Assembly (NCBI GenBank): GCA_003194525.1
Contig: NBIV01000102.1
Location: forward strand, 1-64,000
DNA from: Gracilariopsis chorda
Taxonomy: Eukaryota; Rhodophyta; Florideophyceae; Gracilariales; Gracilariaceae
Direction of reading: 5' to 3'
DNA length: 64,000 nt
Part shown: positions 51,001-58,755 of the stretch, in pieces
Layout: each line of letters begins with the position of its first letter
Position numbering within the stretch: position 1 is the stretch's first letter
The notes under the pieces: model-generated
Told to the model about the DNA's origin: nothing
Database searches by the model: none
The model's input: the letters and a program-made list of their open reading frames with translations, nothing else
Translations under genes and position numbers: made by a program

Positions 51001-52764
51001 TTCTCCTTTTTTTCCATTCTTGTCTGACGAACTCCACTGTCTGATGCCGGTAACTTTAAGAGCTTTCCACGTGTTTTCCCTCGCATCAAATGGTATAGAA
51101 ATCAAAGGTAGTTGATTCTCTTTCGAAATCACCGGAGAGGCGTCAATGGCAATCTGAATCCCGGTTGCTTCCCGTTTACCTTCTCTGGTGTATAGTCTCT
51201 TTGCCACTGGAACTAGATCGTAAAACGGCGGTTGAAGCCTTTCAACAACCTTCTCAATGTCTGCTTTCGCTTGTGCATTGTACGAAAGCGACGTACCTCT
51301 CAGCAACACTGACACACGGCACACTGGCGGCGTGTTGGAATTTGAATCCTCACGCACATCCATGCTTGTTTGTTCCTGATTATGATCATCTCGTCCTACG
51401 ACTTCTTCTGGACGAGCAGATTCGACACCCGGTTCGTCAAATACGTAGTCGATGATGGCCGTTTCAGCGTTCAGTACCTCAGAGCATGGTAACGGTCTAG
51501 TTCGCCGGACAGTTGGTTTAAATCGCCATCCCTTCTTCTGGAATGTGGGTAGCGGAATTCGTCTGTTCCCGGTCCGCGGAGGATTTTGGTCTACCGACTG
51601 CTTATGCGAGTGTTCGCGAACTGTGCCTGTTTCAGACAGGGGTTCACTAATACCTCTATACCCGTGATCTAAAACGCGCTGTATCAAGCGGTTCGTACTA
51701 TCCTCCTTTTTCACAAGGGGTTCGGTACCATTAAGGTTCTGTGCCGAACCTCTTGTCGCATTAGACGATTCAGTGACACTCTTCACAGAGGTTTCATCGG
51801 AAACGGAGATCTTCAGACCAGATGTCCGCATGCGAATGCGTTTTCGGCACTTATCTATAGAACATGCCGGTGCACCGTACATATAGCGTAACTTCGCTGA
51901 CTTGACCGAGATTCGAACGAGAGGGGACTCACCCATGTCGCAAAAATAAAAGGCACCGTGCGTGATTCTTAACGACGTAAGCTCGAGGAGGCGCTCCACA
52001 AAAGGCTTCTCATCCACTGATTGTACAGACGAAAACGACGAGGCAGAAGATGATTCGTCAGGCCTTGAAGACGAACTGGAACGGGCGGGGACAGTAGTGT
52101 CGGAATCAGGGTTAGGAGTGTCTCTCGATCGCACACCGTAATTGACAAGGCTGTCAAGTCTAGACTCATTTCCAGACATGTGGAGTACGCGCTTAACAAG
52201 GTTGTAGTTGGATTGATAGTTAACCATGCGAGTACGAAGGCCGACGCAAATGACGGATATAAGAGGGGTCGGTTCATCGGACGCATCTTGATCGGGAGAA
52301 GCGGTGACTCGACGCCACCATCTTCTCAAGCGATACAACGGACGTTTAAGAAAGAAGGCGGCGTTTTCCTTCTCAATTTCTTGTTGGGCGTGCGCCACGC
52401 GATCGAGCGTGGCTGGTTGCTCGACGGTTAGAAGTTGGTTGAAGTTGACTCTGGGCGATTTTCGCCACCATCGTATCTGGAGTATTAACTGCTCTACCGC
52501 AATGGTACCGTTCGGCACCGTGTAGCGCACTGAATGAGCAACGGCGCGACCAGCAAGCGGGTAGATGTAAATCGAATGTATAACGATCCGAAGTGTGTCG
52601 CCTCGCGCGCGATTGATGAAGAAGGACACGATGCGACCCAAGAAGCGAGGGAGGATAATGGCAACGATGATAATCCATAACACAAAGGCAAGCACGAGCG
52701 GAATGAAAGGGAAAAGAGAAGAGTTGTCTGCGGACGCAGACATGGACGCCGTTTCGGCGCCCAT
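42079..52764 (-). CDS. Giant bridge-like lipid transfer protein, BLTP1/Csf1/Tweek-like
   Basis: 3561 residues in a single uninterrupted ORF of 10.7 kb. The N-terminus has one membrane anchor (about 17-40, FPFIPLVLAFVLWIIIVAII), then a basic stretch and the opening of the family: GDTLRIVIHSIYIYPLAGRA, AVEQLILQIRWW, as in yeast Csf1 and animal Tweek/KIAA1109. The rest is long beta-strand-rich text broken by polar low-complexity loops (for example Ser-rich near 240), as expected for a repeating-beta-groove lipid channel. Family members bridge the ER and other membranes and move phospholipids in bulk. Csf1 is 2958 residues and human BLTP1 about 5000, so this length fits. The ATG at 52764 lies just before the anchor. 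It is divergent to DDB1, with 818 bp between. Confidence 0.72.
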   Translation of the reverse strand: MGAETASMSASADNSSLFPFIPLVLAFVLWIIIVAIILPRFLGRIVSFFINRARGDTLRIVIHSIYIYPLAGRAVAHSVRYTVPNGTIAVEQLILQIRWWRKSPRVNFNQLLTVEQPATLDRVAHAQQEIEKENAAFFLKRPLYRLRRWWRRVTASPDQDASDEPTPLISVICVGLRTRMVNYQSNYNLVKRVLHMSGNESRLDSLVNYGVRSRDTPNPDSDTTVPARSSSSSRPDESSSASSFSSVQSVDEKPFVERLLELTSLRITHGAFYFCDMGESPLVRISVKSAKLRYMYGAPACSIDKCRKRIRMRTSGLKISVSDETSVKSVTESSNATRGSAQNLNGTEPLVKKEDSTNRLIQRVLDHGYRGISEPLSETGTVREHSHKQSVDQNPPRTGNRRIPLPTFQKKGWRFKPTVRRTRPLPCSEVLNAETAIIDYVFDEPGVESARPEEVVGRDDHNQEQTSMDVREDSNSNTPPVCRVSVLLRGTSLSYNAQAKADIEKVVERLQPPFYDLVPVAKRLYTREGKREATGIQIAIDASPVISKENQLPLISIPFDARENTWKALKVTGIRQWSSSDKNGKKGEQDKEPCFPMPSKLLLHAKKISLRTEIPYEYGASQKTVITMKDMEARVEGVVNMPISRSQLTTITKVEHTPRIWNEVHAVSFDIVMSQMELNYFPDTLRIIDDIGAYSREHSKKPENVRYFVPYREIVKIRAENDYCVVLACSHDNAWKDIQNGVPDQYGKIKLCGKSCELTLTPVAASSYRDDSSETHWSLSFPNTTGKISVDVLETPGSLRKSQKKSEIADGNDVREEFLRKGRTPSLAQRMLSQLETFVTQHASTSLEPISQKKHRVVERVFLTAGETCELSGKLITSDSKLFLDSPRHAFLDAVNKSEMHFNTSSLVVDLNPHHTTHVLNLIRNYSSGGTHTISSREKAKTNEVRKEIATRVLGEGRYPDLSECLTMGLSTGLMMSSAAPANAEDDILELLLRIDSLLVRIYDLPHSISPFSTASDRVCSLECHNFEGALRSNLLTSELTCHPDRRNDQISIFSGYLPSPASSVKATDALHSKKLNLPKAILTGFRISKKTNASPFWGVYDSNLFISVNELRGCLLDYGLRCITKFAKASIPHPLHEDQSALACMLSVDSIHVKLQRSSLFILSAASSSAVQRSGQRSSSIGGYREKSLSEHMLQASGPTFLKAITYVRVSEGLRIVMSSLATEHFASRCRFLLPEMTIDLITPWGDKLAPWVDEATMKAQVSHASELGTEHPSNLFEKTGVMRKVGEIKRISLDILLESTPSIWSSSISSLQQGHVISLFEKLRHCAPQWAAHGVHSIRAIALDKTGGTNIDEEWWCFLSNANKASILDTKSTAGENQSIRTENISVSLFKPLDANLSPECLEVANDIIMRMHESLSYYKKNPRISEKNRRVNHNVDEILDLWERYESIELHQIESFALPDYLTRNTRGFESKQLNLKLLPPAVMDLTDLEGFSNVRTSGSTLIISVPFGLHFMHSTQFEIEPGQSTKSLKSSRSSPFYSPTDNVFVKNISHASIPAISVLCHRHGLDAIEVGLLKDLIIIFRDRLSARDRSHYSQDNMWYRPRAERRVLVGKLSSIQLGSGSSSLSMYSAFGKVVSVFMLLMRTLALRYTLLTKLRTEVMENICDKLVSTPLNVFFKQDSSDIYLAFTDAEEIATKRKNPQESRIKLLYHEEVKSFGMDSENTGRIGQSRSMDFTFRNISVKLSGHEMLHINIFLCKSGSCAASSNSGAQRGDETIVKAAFGVTTIFMTDSIAADALRVVSEVASFVGRTTTLFPMLKQDIEEKADAGGSSFTFSSSAPDKGEDVDGQLRSATRRPSEYYRASGDHHRKQGHDRTVTLSSYAYTSTVRNMSSPRWSVRQSKHNLMSLDKSMPSSDSGTGAFRRVPSTPSPTFRIPNRYGSQHIERTDKPINSSRSRQYRGARERMAHFLSDITANTGESLRQEPTDSAETTDYQVVAVITAGETGPPRKRAKRMIPKTIVPPAFRATSKVPNALPDKRDSSSIAAREEFRGVSFPDRKGREQTVSSKNGRRSQLVRPGGHGHRKRLSLVPKPKPIIFPKTFPTVSMFLSFKKVEMQYFRGRGTSRRKQVRTKNLKDAGVLFVMNQPRLTLMSSANGMCSVVLTASSSEVRSSNDPNCVLAGAISRFGMTASIAQGPFPHSLPKLIASTRISKFIATLHARDLQAVLKFREDFKEDLKGVLAAFVTTKHSISEMARATRLMTPTSVGLKALFSTLAVDLLFEDSRVVLTGFHPKDTSMSVTYLLDGLFFSAVASEADSAALLLGLRLYGHGLRLAAPAWGSAEVLRFPSLDARGVQWGESIGLPTFLKVTAEPLRNSTSVQGLRHILFTLSGLMAFQNLPENVNEQRVLESIHQRSPSPESSSESSSDAVAGTPLTRSFAAWERTKGVRMELSIRPMTLSLVSGPAVALFHVQAVTGIFEWNKLVVRGVQLRTSISVPGISLSFLRMPSAQFTVQEIKPDDGRTSLSVALEKSRVDLLKSQEDLLHTFVFRIEVYAVSGKLHPWRLLRDAAAWADEQEIVSDLQYINYGSLSTSRQRHAKTNPVPNPTEHRMMLVGFSVQRFRLAVPLLSSEEYASSRLALSATNLHLFARQRFQNPNMPIRNVIEVKTNFVGVFWDDASLLSSHHARIVLAINHHSRDGLSLFGPTSVVITPGTWMVCPRKDFIAAISEAKTVKEYRNLSEKTKEMLARPESVSLVEGTSGADSTSNLTERHDRLLVESLSLKITRTSGFIEGLSESLSTSSPSQSNSRESHLMSKMSIPAFSVAVSRDVDHDFDLVDIDFSQREGQFPRRCLQRVSSLFADLFGAVAGEHEVNCKEPSYPRLRQEQHGKKISRDISVLVRFGESMYRAQEEAKLPFESKFGFFAGKHSALLLSVSTNPVFGHEETHTTVYTGMCPHLKLEIMPLLDGAKPQSLRLANVSFLHGISPSSPPHSLLHISRVTAVMEIKTILLAERRVQLREYRKPAIVVSEGHLNSVIPHVEKNERSILFFLGRTESDQNFETGDRDASLSTAHAGLPKPDSAVLQKRHRALEEIDTSASEDYVAPQENRDDPDIRVQLQFTSNPDVQVNQMNLFVGRLLFGVSRFAESEKNSSFPALGSYVLLQEGMVKAQWDFLRCKLSLKENMSYLVTSKGITDVINLVCVGNILNRFNFEVLRYDVYTLRLCIDAVAMGCVGLPYSVSFESTDIRTEVSHTLLQAVARLLGLVKKLKNEVTLLSERDTAKGSKSVQQKESKVLDHRMVHRSSDKRDETQSEGSAKLSSQALARVLRASSERLFLPSDTTILVKGNSLALILRGYQFDERRHNAIIWLSAYELHHQYSTKTNDEPIREKTTSLNFGMMKLSYKDDERGSLSDLCKVPSPALVLHVREKSHTLFVNLSGNLDVKLGSGFYNWRNFRDLAALTIQGVEVSNSQDSIPHAEDRSPTPEVDFWNGKIPEVTVNLNPRIDVIGDFTSDVLFRMRDRLGHGELIPGYMYHHMVLPLEALVNLLLDTLVRHVV

Positions 52765-53582
52765 ACTGAAAGTGGTGGATTGTGTGTTTCAGAGGGATGC
52801 AGAGCGCAAGAGAAGGGGGAGGCAGAAAAGTGGCGGAGGCTTCTGGGAGGTCAATAAAGGCGGGTGCTGGAGTGAAAAGGGCCGCAAGTCATGGGCAGAA
52901 GACGACATGGACCAGAAGAAAGACGTTGTAGTGACGAATGCTGGCGACTTGGGGAGACGGTGGGCAGCGAACGGAGCGGAAGTGTGAAAGGGTTAGCAAC
53001 GGCCCGCGAGGCGGAGCACAGCATCCGAACCGAAACAATGACCGACAACAGAAGTGCTGCGCCGTCACGTCACTGCGCAGTGGAGCTGTGCGCATGCGCC
53101 GTGAAGAGCAGAACCGCAGCCGAATCTCGCATTTCGAAGTTTGGACTAACCCTTCTAGTAGCCGCAGTAGCTCGTGGTAGCCGATAACCCCTACTTTTCG
53201 CGGGGAGCGTTGATCCATAGCGCCAAAGCACAGAAGATGCAGCGAAATAGGTTCCTACTCCACGAACGCTACCGTCGGTACCAATTTTGTACAGGTACTG
53301 TACCGTCGTACCAACGGCATCTGCCTGAACAAGTCACAGTGGAAACTTTCCGAAGTTTCCACCGGCCTTTTTGGCGCACTTTTCCTCCATCACCGTCTCG
53401 CTTCAACGCCGCCGCTTCTTTGCATCGCCTCTCCCCGACGTCTTGCTGCAGAAGAGCGCGGTGTCGAGATCTTCTAGTCCGACAGGAGCCCGCGCTGGCC
53501 CTGAGCCGTTGTGCTCTGCTGTTTTCCTTCCTCATCTCGTTCCCAATCCTCCGCTCGGTTCTTGCTTCAACCCGCGCCCAGA
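52765..53582. promoter_or_regulatory. Divergent upstream region of BLTP1 and DDB1 with a GTAC cluster
   Basis: Between the two starts, five GTAC tetramers fall within 34 bp (53278-53311), including the inverted repeat TACAG-GTA-CTGTA (53290-53302). It lies 270-305 bp upstream of the DDB1 start. No other feature stands out. The regulatory role is inferred from position only. Confidence 0.35.
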
Positions 53583-56500
53583 ATGTACAACTACGTCGTA
53601 ACCGCCCATAAGCCCTCGCGGGTCTCTCACACCGCTGTCGGAAGCTTTCTAGCCCCAGATCAGCGCAACCTTATCGTCGCGAAGGTCAACTATATTCAGG
53701 TATACACCATCACTAGAGAAGGTCTTGCTTGCGCTATCGAGCTACCGATTTATGGCACTATTTCCGGAATGCATCTTATGCGTATGACCGGAGAGAATCA
53801 AGATCACCTCGTCGTCATCACCGAGAAATACAAGCTCTGCGTTTTGCGATGGAATGCTGCCGAATCGCGTTGTCATGTCGTGTCCTCCGGCGATATGGAA
53901 GACCACTTCGTGTCCAATGCCATTTCCGAGCGCCTCAGCATTGTTGACCCGAAGGCAAAATGCATCGCACTGTATCAGTACAAGCGATTACTCAAGGTCG
54001 TCCCGACTGAGCGCGATGCGGATAAGACCGCGTTTAACGTCCGCCTCATGGAAGACAGCGTCTTCGACATGGTCTTCTTGCACGGATGTCAGAATCCCAC
54101 AATCGCCATTTTGTGTTCGCGAGGAAAAGATAATCGTGAATTGCGAACCTACGAGATTAGGATGAGCGACCAAGATATCGCTCCTACAACATGGAAGAAA
54201 GGCAAGCTTGACGTCACATCTGCAAAACTATTTGCTGTTCCAGAACCCATATGCGGTGTTTTGGTTTTCGGTGATGATCTTGTCACCTACATGAACGCAA
54301 ACGGAGATTATGTGACGCAACCCTTTGACACAACAATTATCACTGCTGTGGGAAGGGTTGATAATCAAGGCACACGATATCTTGTCGGGGATCATAAGGG
54401 ACAACTCAGTATTCTTCTCCTAGAGGCAGATCAGAACAACGTAGTTAAGCGAATCAAAATGGAAAATCTTGGCGAAACCAGTGTGGCTTGTTGCATCTCC
54501 TACCTTGACAGTTCTTTTGCGTTTATTGGGTCAAGCAAAGGTGACTCGCAGCTCGTCCGTCTCGGCCGTGAAAGAAATGAGGAGACCGGGACTTACGTCG
54601 AAATCGTGCAAACATACCCTCATCTCGGTCCTATTCTTGACTTTTGCATTGTGAAAGGCATGGGCTATTTGCGTCACGGTCAAGGACAAGTTGTCACATG
54701 CTCTGGTGCAGGGAAAGATGGATCTTTGCGGATCATCCGTAACGGAATAGGCATATCGGAACATGCCTCAGAGGAACTACCGGGTATTAAGGACATGTTT
54801 TCCTTAAAGAGACATATCGGTGAAAGGTATGATTCTTACCTCCTCCAAACCTTCACTTCCGCCACCAGGACATTGGAACTTATTAGCGCAGATGAAATGG
54901 CTCCCGCAAGCTTACCAGGCTTCGACGAGGATACGCCTACACTGTACGCGGCAAATATGGAGGGTGATATCATGGTTCAAGTTACAACGAAAGGTGTTCA
55001 AGTCACTGATTGTGGAACAATGACGTCTCAGCCGACCTACAGCTGGGTTCCTCCCGCAAACATGCGAATTTCAATTGCGTCCGGGAATAGCTATCAGCTT
55101 CTTCTTGCCACAACTGGTGGGCATCTTATTCTCCTGAAGGTTGAGCCAGATAACAAGACTCTAGTGGAAGTTACACAGACAAAGATGGACAGAGAGGTTT
55201 CATGTTTGAATTGCAATTTCTTGCAATCAACAAATCAAATGACAGATATTGAAGATTCTACGGAAAGCAGGGAGAGGCATATCTGGCTGTAGTTGGGCTA
55301 TGGGCTGAAGTGAATGAAAGTCCGGTGGTGAAGTTGATCACTCTTCCATCTTTACGAGCCCTTGAAAGTATAGAACTGGGTGGTGATGTCATCGCTCGTT
55401 CAGTTCTCTTAGCGTCCCTTGAAGGTCATCATTATCTGCTTGTTGGCCTTGGGGACGGGTTCCTTCTGACCTACTCGGTGAACGGCGATATAGCGATGGC
55501 CGCAGCATCTTCTGAGGAATTGGATTCATCATCGATGCCGGTTTCCATAGTTTCAGAGCGAAGAAAACTGAGTATAGGTACCCAGCCTGCTCAGCTGAGC
55601 ATCTTCAGGAGCCGTGGGGCAAATCATGTATTTGCAGCATGCGACCGACCAACAGTTGTCTACTCTGCCACTGGGGTGGGAAACTGCTAGTGTCTAACGT
55701 GAACCTTCAAGAGGTTACCCGAGTTTGTGGATTTGACACCGAAGCTTTCCCCGACTCGTTGGCAATTGCTACAGAAAACGGACTGCACCTGGGTGAGGTG
55801 GATGAGATCCAAAAACTGCATATTACTTCAATACCATTAGGTGAGCAACCACGTCGGATTGCTCATATGGAAATGGCAAAATGCTTTGGCGTGACCACAG
55901 AGACACCAGCCATTGACGATGTCGGTGATGAAGTATTGGAAGGATATGTGCGAATCATCGATGATTCAAGGTACGATACATTGTCCAAGTATAAGCTAAA
56001 ACCCATGGAGAACGGAAATTCGATTCTTGCTACTACTTTCACTGGAAGCGGAATTGACAAGAACGAACAATTCCTGGTTGTTGGAACAGCGTTCGATTTG
56101 CCAACCGAAGAGGATCCGAAGAGTGGGCGGGTACTGATTTTCCGGATCATCGAAGGCAAGGCGGTTCTGGTAGCGGAACAAGAGTGTCACGGCGCTGTGT
56201 ACAACATGAATTCGCATAACGGAATGTTGATTATCTGTGTGGGTCCGGAGGTGCGGCTGCTGTCGGTTTCTGAACGAAAAGACGGTATGCTAAGTATTCA
56301 ACAGCTGGACAGACATCGGGGACATATTCTGGCGTATCGAATGAAACTGCGTGGTGACTTTGTACTTGTTGGAGACGTTGCGAGGTCAGTGGCGCTACTG
56401 TCCTGCAAGAAGCTAGGGGATAACTATCGGCTAGAGCAGCTGGCAAGGGATTATGGGGTGGTATGGGTGATGGCGATGGAAATGTTGGACGACGACACGT

Positions 56501-57012
56501 ATATTGTCGCTGACCACTCAAAGCACTTGTACACATTCAAGCGAAACTCTCGTGCTACATCTGATGGTGAACGGCAGCGTCTCGAAAGAGTAGGACAGTT
56601 CCACCTGGGGGCGAGAGTGAATGGCATCGAACATGGATCACTGGTGATGCAATTGGCGGAAAACGAGCCAGCGGCGGTGAACACGATGATCTTTGGAACT
56701 ACGGATGGGATGCTGGGCGTGATCGCAACACTGAAGGCCGACAAGTACCACTTTTTTATGGAGGTGCAGAATGCGATGGCTACGTTGACTACAGGTGTCG
56801 GGGGTCTGAAGCATAGTGAGTGGAGGGAGATGAAGACGGACTCGCCGCCGCTGAGTGCGCCTGCGAAGAACTACGTTGACGGAGACCTGATTGAGCGGTT
56901 CTTGGATCTGAACATGGCGCAGATGAACAAGGTGGCTTCTATGGTAAACGTGGAGGTTGAGGAGCTTGTCCAAAGTATAGAGAGAATGCAGCGGTTGCAT
57001 GGTGCGGGTTGA
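53583..57012 (+). CDS. DDB1: DNA damage-binding protein 1 (DDB1), interrupted by two -1 frameshifts
   Basis: Three frames join to about 1142 codons, the normal DDB1 length (human 1140). Frame 1 (53583 to about 55272) starts MYNYVVTAHKPSRVSHTAVG and includes beta-propeller A and most of B. Frame 2 (about 55273-55670) carries AYLAVVGLWAEV, SHYLL-like GHHYLLVGLGDG and ACDRPTVVYSATG. Frame 3 (about 55671-57012) has KLLVSNVNLQEV, DEIQKLHITSIPL and the C-terminal helical domain ending DLIERFLDLNMAQM. Both breaks can be explained by loss of one G in a G run (GCAGGGAG at 55267-55274, ACTGGGGTGGG near 55670). DDB1 is the adaptor of CUL4 ubiquitin ligases for DNA repair and cell-cycle control. No GT-AG intron fits either break. 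I consider sequence or assembly errors more likely than a pseudogene. Confidence 0.9.
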
Positions 57013-57729
57013 TGAGAGTTGGGACGGTTGTGTGCAGAGGATGTGGAAGACAAGAATTTGTTTACAGGTTTAAGCGCAACTCTTCGCAGGTCTGTCGTGA
57101 TCGGCGGCCGAGTCGAAGCGGACAGAGCGCGCTGCGAAGCGGCGGCGCGTGCCTCGTTCCTCGAACTGCGCTGGCGCGCTCGTTTTGTTGGTTCTCTCGC
57201 AGCCGCGTCCCTCCCGGGCAATCGCTCGCACTGGGCACTGGAAACCGTGGCGTTATGCCGCGCGGTTTCAACTTGAAACTTTCGAGGTGGTTTGGAAGGT
57301 CCAGTTCGCGGTATCATAACCGATGAGAATAACGCAGTCTTCCAACTTATTTGTCCACTTGGGAAGCGTTGGTGGTGAGCGGCAAGGCATTACACGGGTA
57401 CACGTACATGACAGGTGTGTGGATGAGCCGTGGACAATGGCGTTTGATCAGCGGCTGGTTTCTGGCATGGCTGCTGCTCACTGCCAGCCAGTGCTCGCTG
57501 TTGCACATGGCACGTGCCGTGCACGACAACAATCACGGCGCCAGCGAGCTGCTTTGTGTGCCGAACGAGCCGTTTCCAAGCGCCACGCGTAGTTCAAGTA
57601 CTCGATAGCGCTGCGGTAGCCCTCCCCCTCTCCGCTGTGTACCGCCGTCTTTCGCTTCACGCACTCCCCGTCGCCCCCCGTAAACTGTCCGTCCATGCTG
57701 TAGCTTTCCTACCAACGATAGCGCTCGAC
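57013..57729. other. Intergenic region between DDB1 and the DUF2135 gene
   Basis: 717 bp with overlapping short ORFs in all frames, but no recognisable protein. It presumably holds the DDB1 3' UTR and the promoter of the next gene. Confidence 0.4.
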
Positions 57730-58578
57730 ATGACCGCGCGAAGCCTCCCGCGCTTCCTCACCCTCATCCTTCCCTTCTTCCTCGCCCTTTGCCCCCGCTC
57801 GAATGCTTGCGCCCGATCGTGCTCGCTCAGGTTCTGCGGCGGACCATCGCGCGCCTACATCGGCGCCGCACATACACCGGCTACCCCGGCCGTTTGTAAG
57901 TCATTGAGCTTTCTCCGCTACCGACCTACCATTCGCGGCGTGGGCCCGGCCCATATACGACTTCGCGGTCGAAGGCGGTTCGTGAGGGCGAGCAAACTGG
58001 GGCTTGTCCCGATTCCATTCAAGCCGGTGCTTGCACCGCTCCGAGTGGGCGGTGGGTCAGCGCTTGCTTTATCTCCCCTTGTTTCTAACGTTGATCGACA
58101 ACGTTTGCATGGCGCTTGTGTTATTGTCCCCGTTCGATCTTGGCACTACGATAGAAGCGCCTCTCCTTCCAGCGCGCCTTGTGTTTCGTTTCGTGTCAGC
58201 GTCACCGACATTCGCGTTGATCTCGAATGGGATTCCAGGGATGACTTGGACGTATTCGTAACGCAACCCGATGGAAGACAAGTATTCTTCCAACCTACTA
58301 GCACAAAGGGCCGCTTACTGCGCGACGACAATCGACGCGCGTGTGGAAGAAGGTCGCCGGGTGGTCTTGAAACTGTCGTCTACGAGGGCGCGTTACAACT
58401 TACCGGCGCGTACAAAGTTTTCGCTGAACACACTAGAAACTGCGGAAAGGGCTCTACCACATGGCGTCTTCGAATTGCAGTTCAAGGCCGTATTGTTCAT
58501 GACATCGGTGGCACTACTAATCTTCCCCTTGGCGGCGTCATTGAGGACAGCCGTTCATCTTTCAACTTTACTGTGTGA
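57730..58578 (+). CDS. Secreted protein with a C-terminal DUF2135/YfaP-like domain
   Basis: 282 residues from the ATG at 57730. Residues 1-24 (MTARSLPRFLTLILPFFLAL) are a clear signal peptide. The C-terminal part (about 157-282) follows the YfaP/DUF2135 pattern: VDLEWDSRDDLDVFVTQPDG, then a DDN stretch and a beta-sandwich end. This domain is common in bacterial secreted or surface proteins; its function is not known. The middle segment is Arg/Ala-rich and less protein-like. A GTAAGT at 57896 could pair with CAG at 58060, giving a 165-nt in-frame intron; both the spliced and the unspliced versions stay open. The frame continues upstream to 57514, but the signal peptide favours the later ATG. 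Confidence 0.65.
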   Translation: MTARSLPRFLTLILPFFLALCPRSNACARSCSLRFCGGPSRAYIGAAHTPATPAVCKSLSFLRYRPTIRGVGPAHIRLRGRRRFVRASKLGLVPIPFKPVLAPLRVGGGSALALSPLVSNVDRQRLHGACVIVPVRSWHYDRSASPSSAPCVSFRVSVTDIRVDLEWDSRDDLDVFVTQPDGRQVFFQPTSTKGRLLRDDNRRACGRRSPGGLETVVYEGALQLTGAYKVFAEHTRNCGKGSTTWRLRIAVQGRIVHDIGGTTNLPLGGVIEDSRSSFNFTV

Positions 58579-58755
58579 CTTGTATTTTGCCCGCACCCCT
58601 ATTTGTTTTCCGAAAAAGATCAACGTGTACGTCGCTTTTGTGCCTTCCCCTACCTATAAATCATCACTTGCCAGTTCTCCGAACACCCTTGCTATTTTGC
58701 TCATTGTTAGTCGCTGTCCTGACGACTTCGTCTTCCCGCTTTTGGGTTCCCGAGG

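Noticed and set aside
55267-55675. Programmed frameshifting or short introns in DDB1
   Set aside because: No GT-AG pair of plausible length restores the frame, and DDB1 is not known to use recoding; single-base loss in G runs is simpler.
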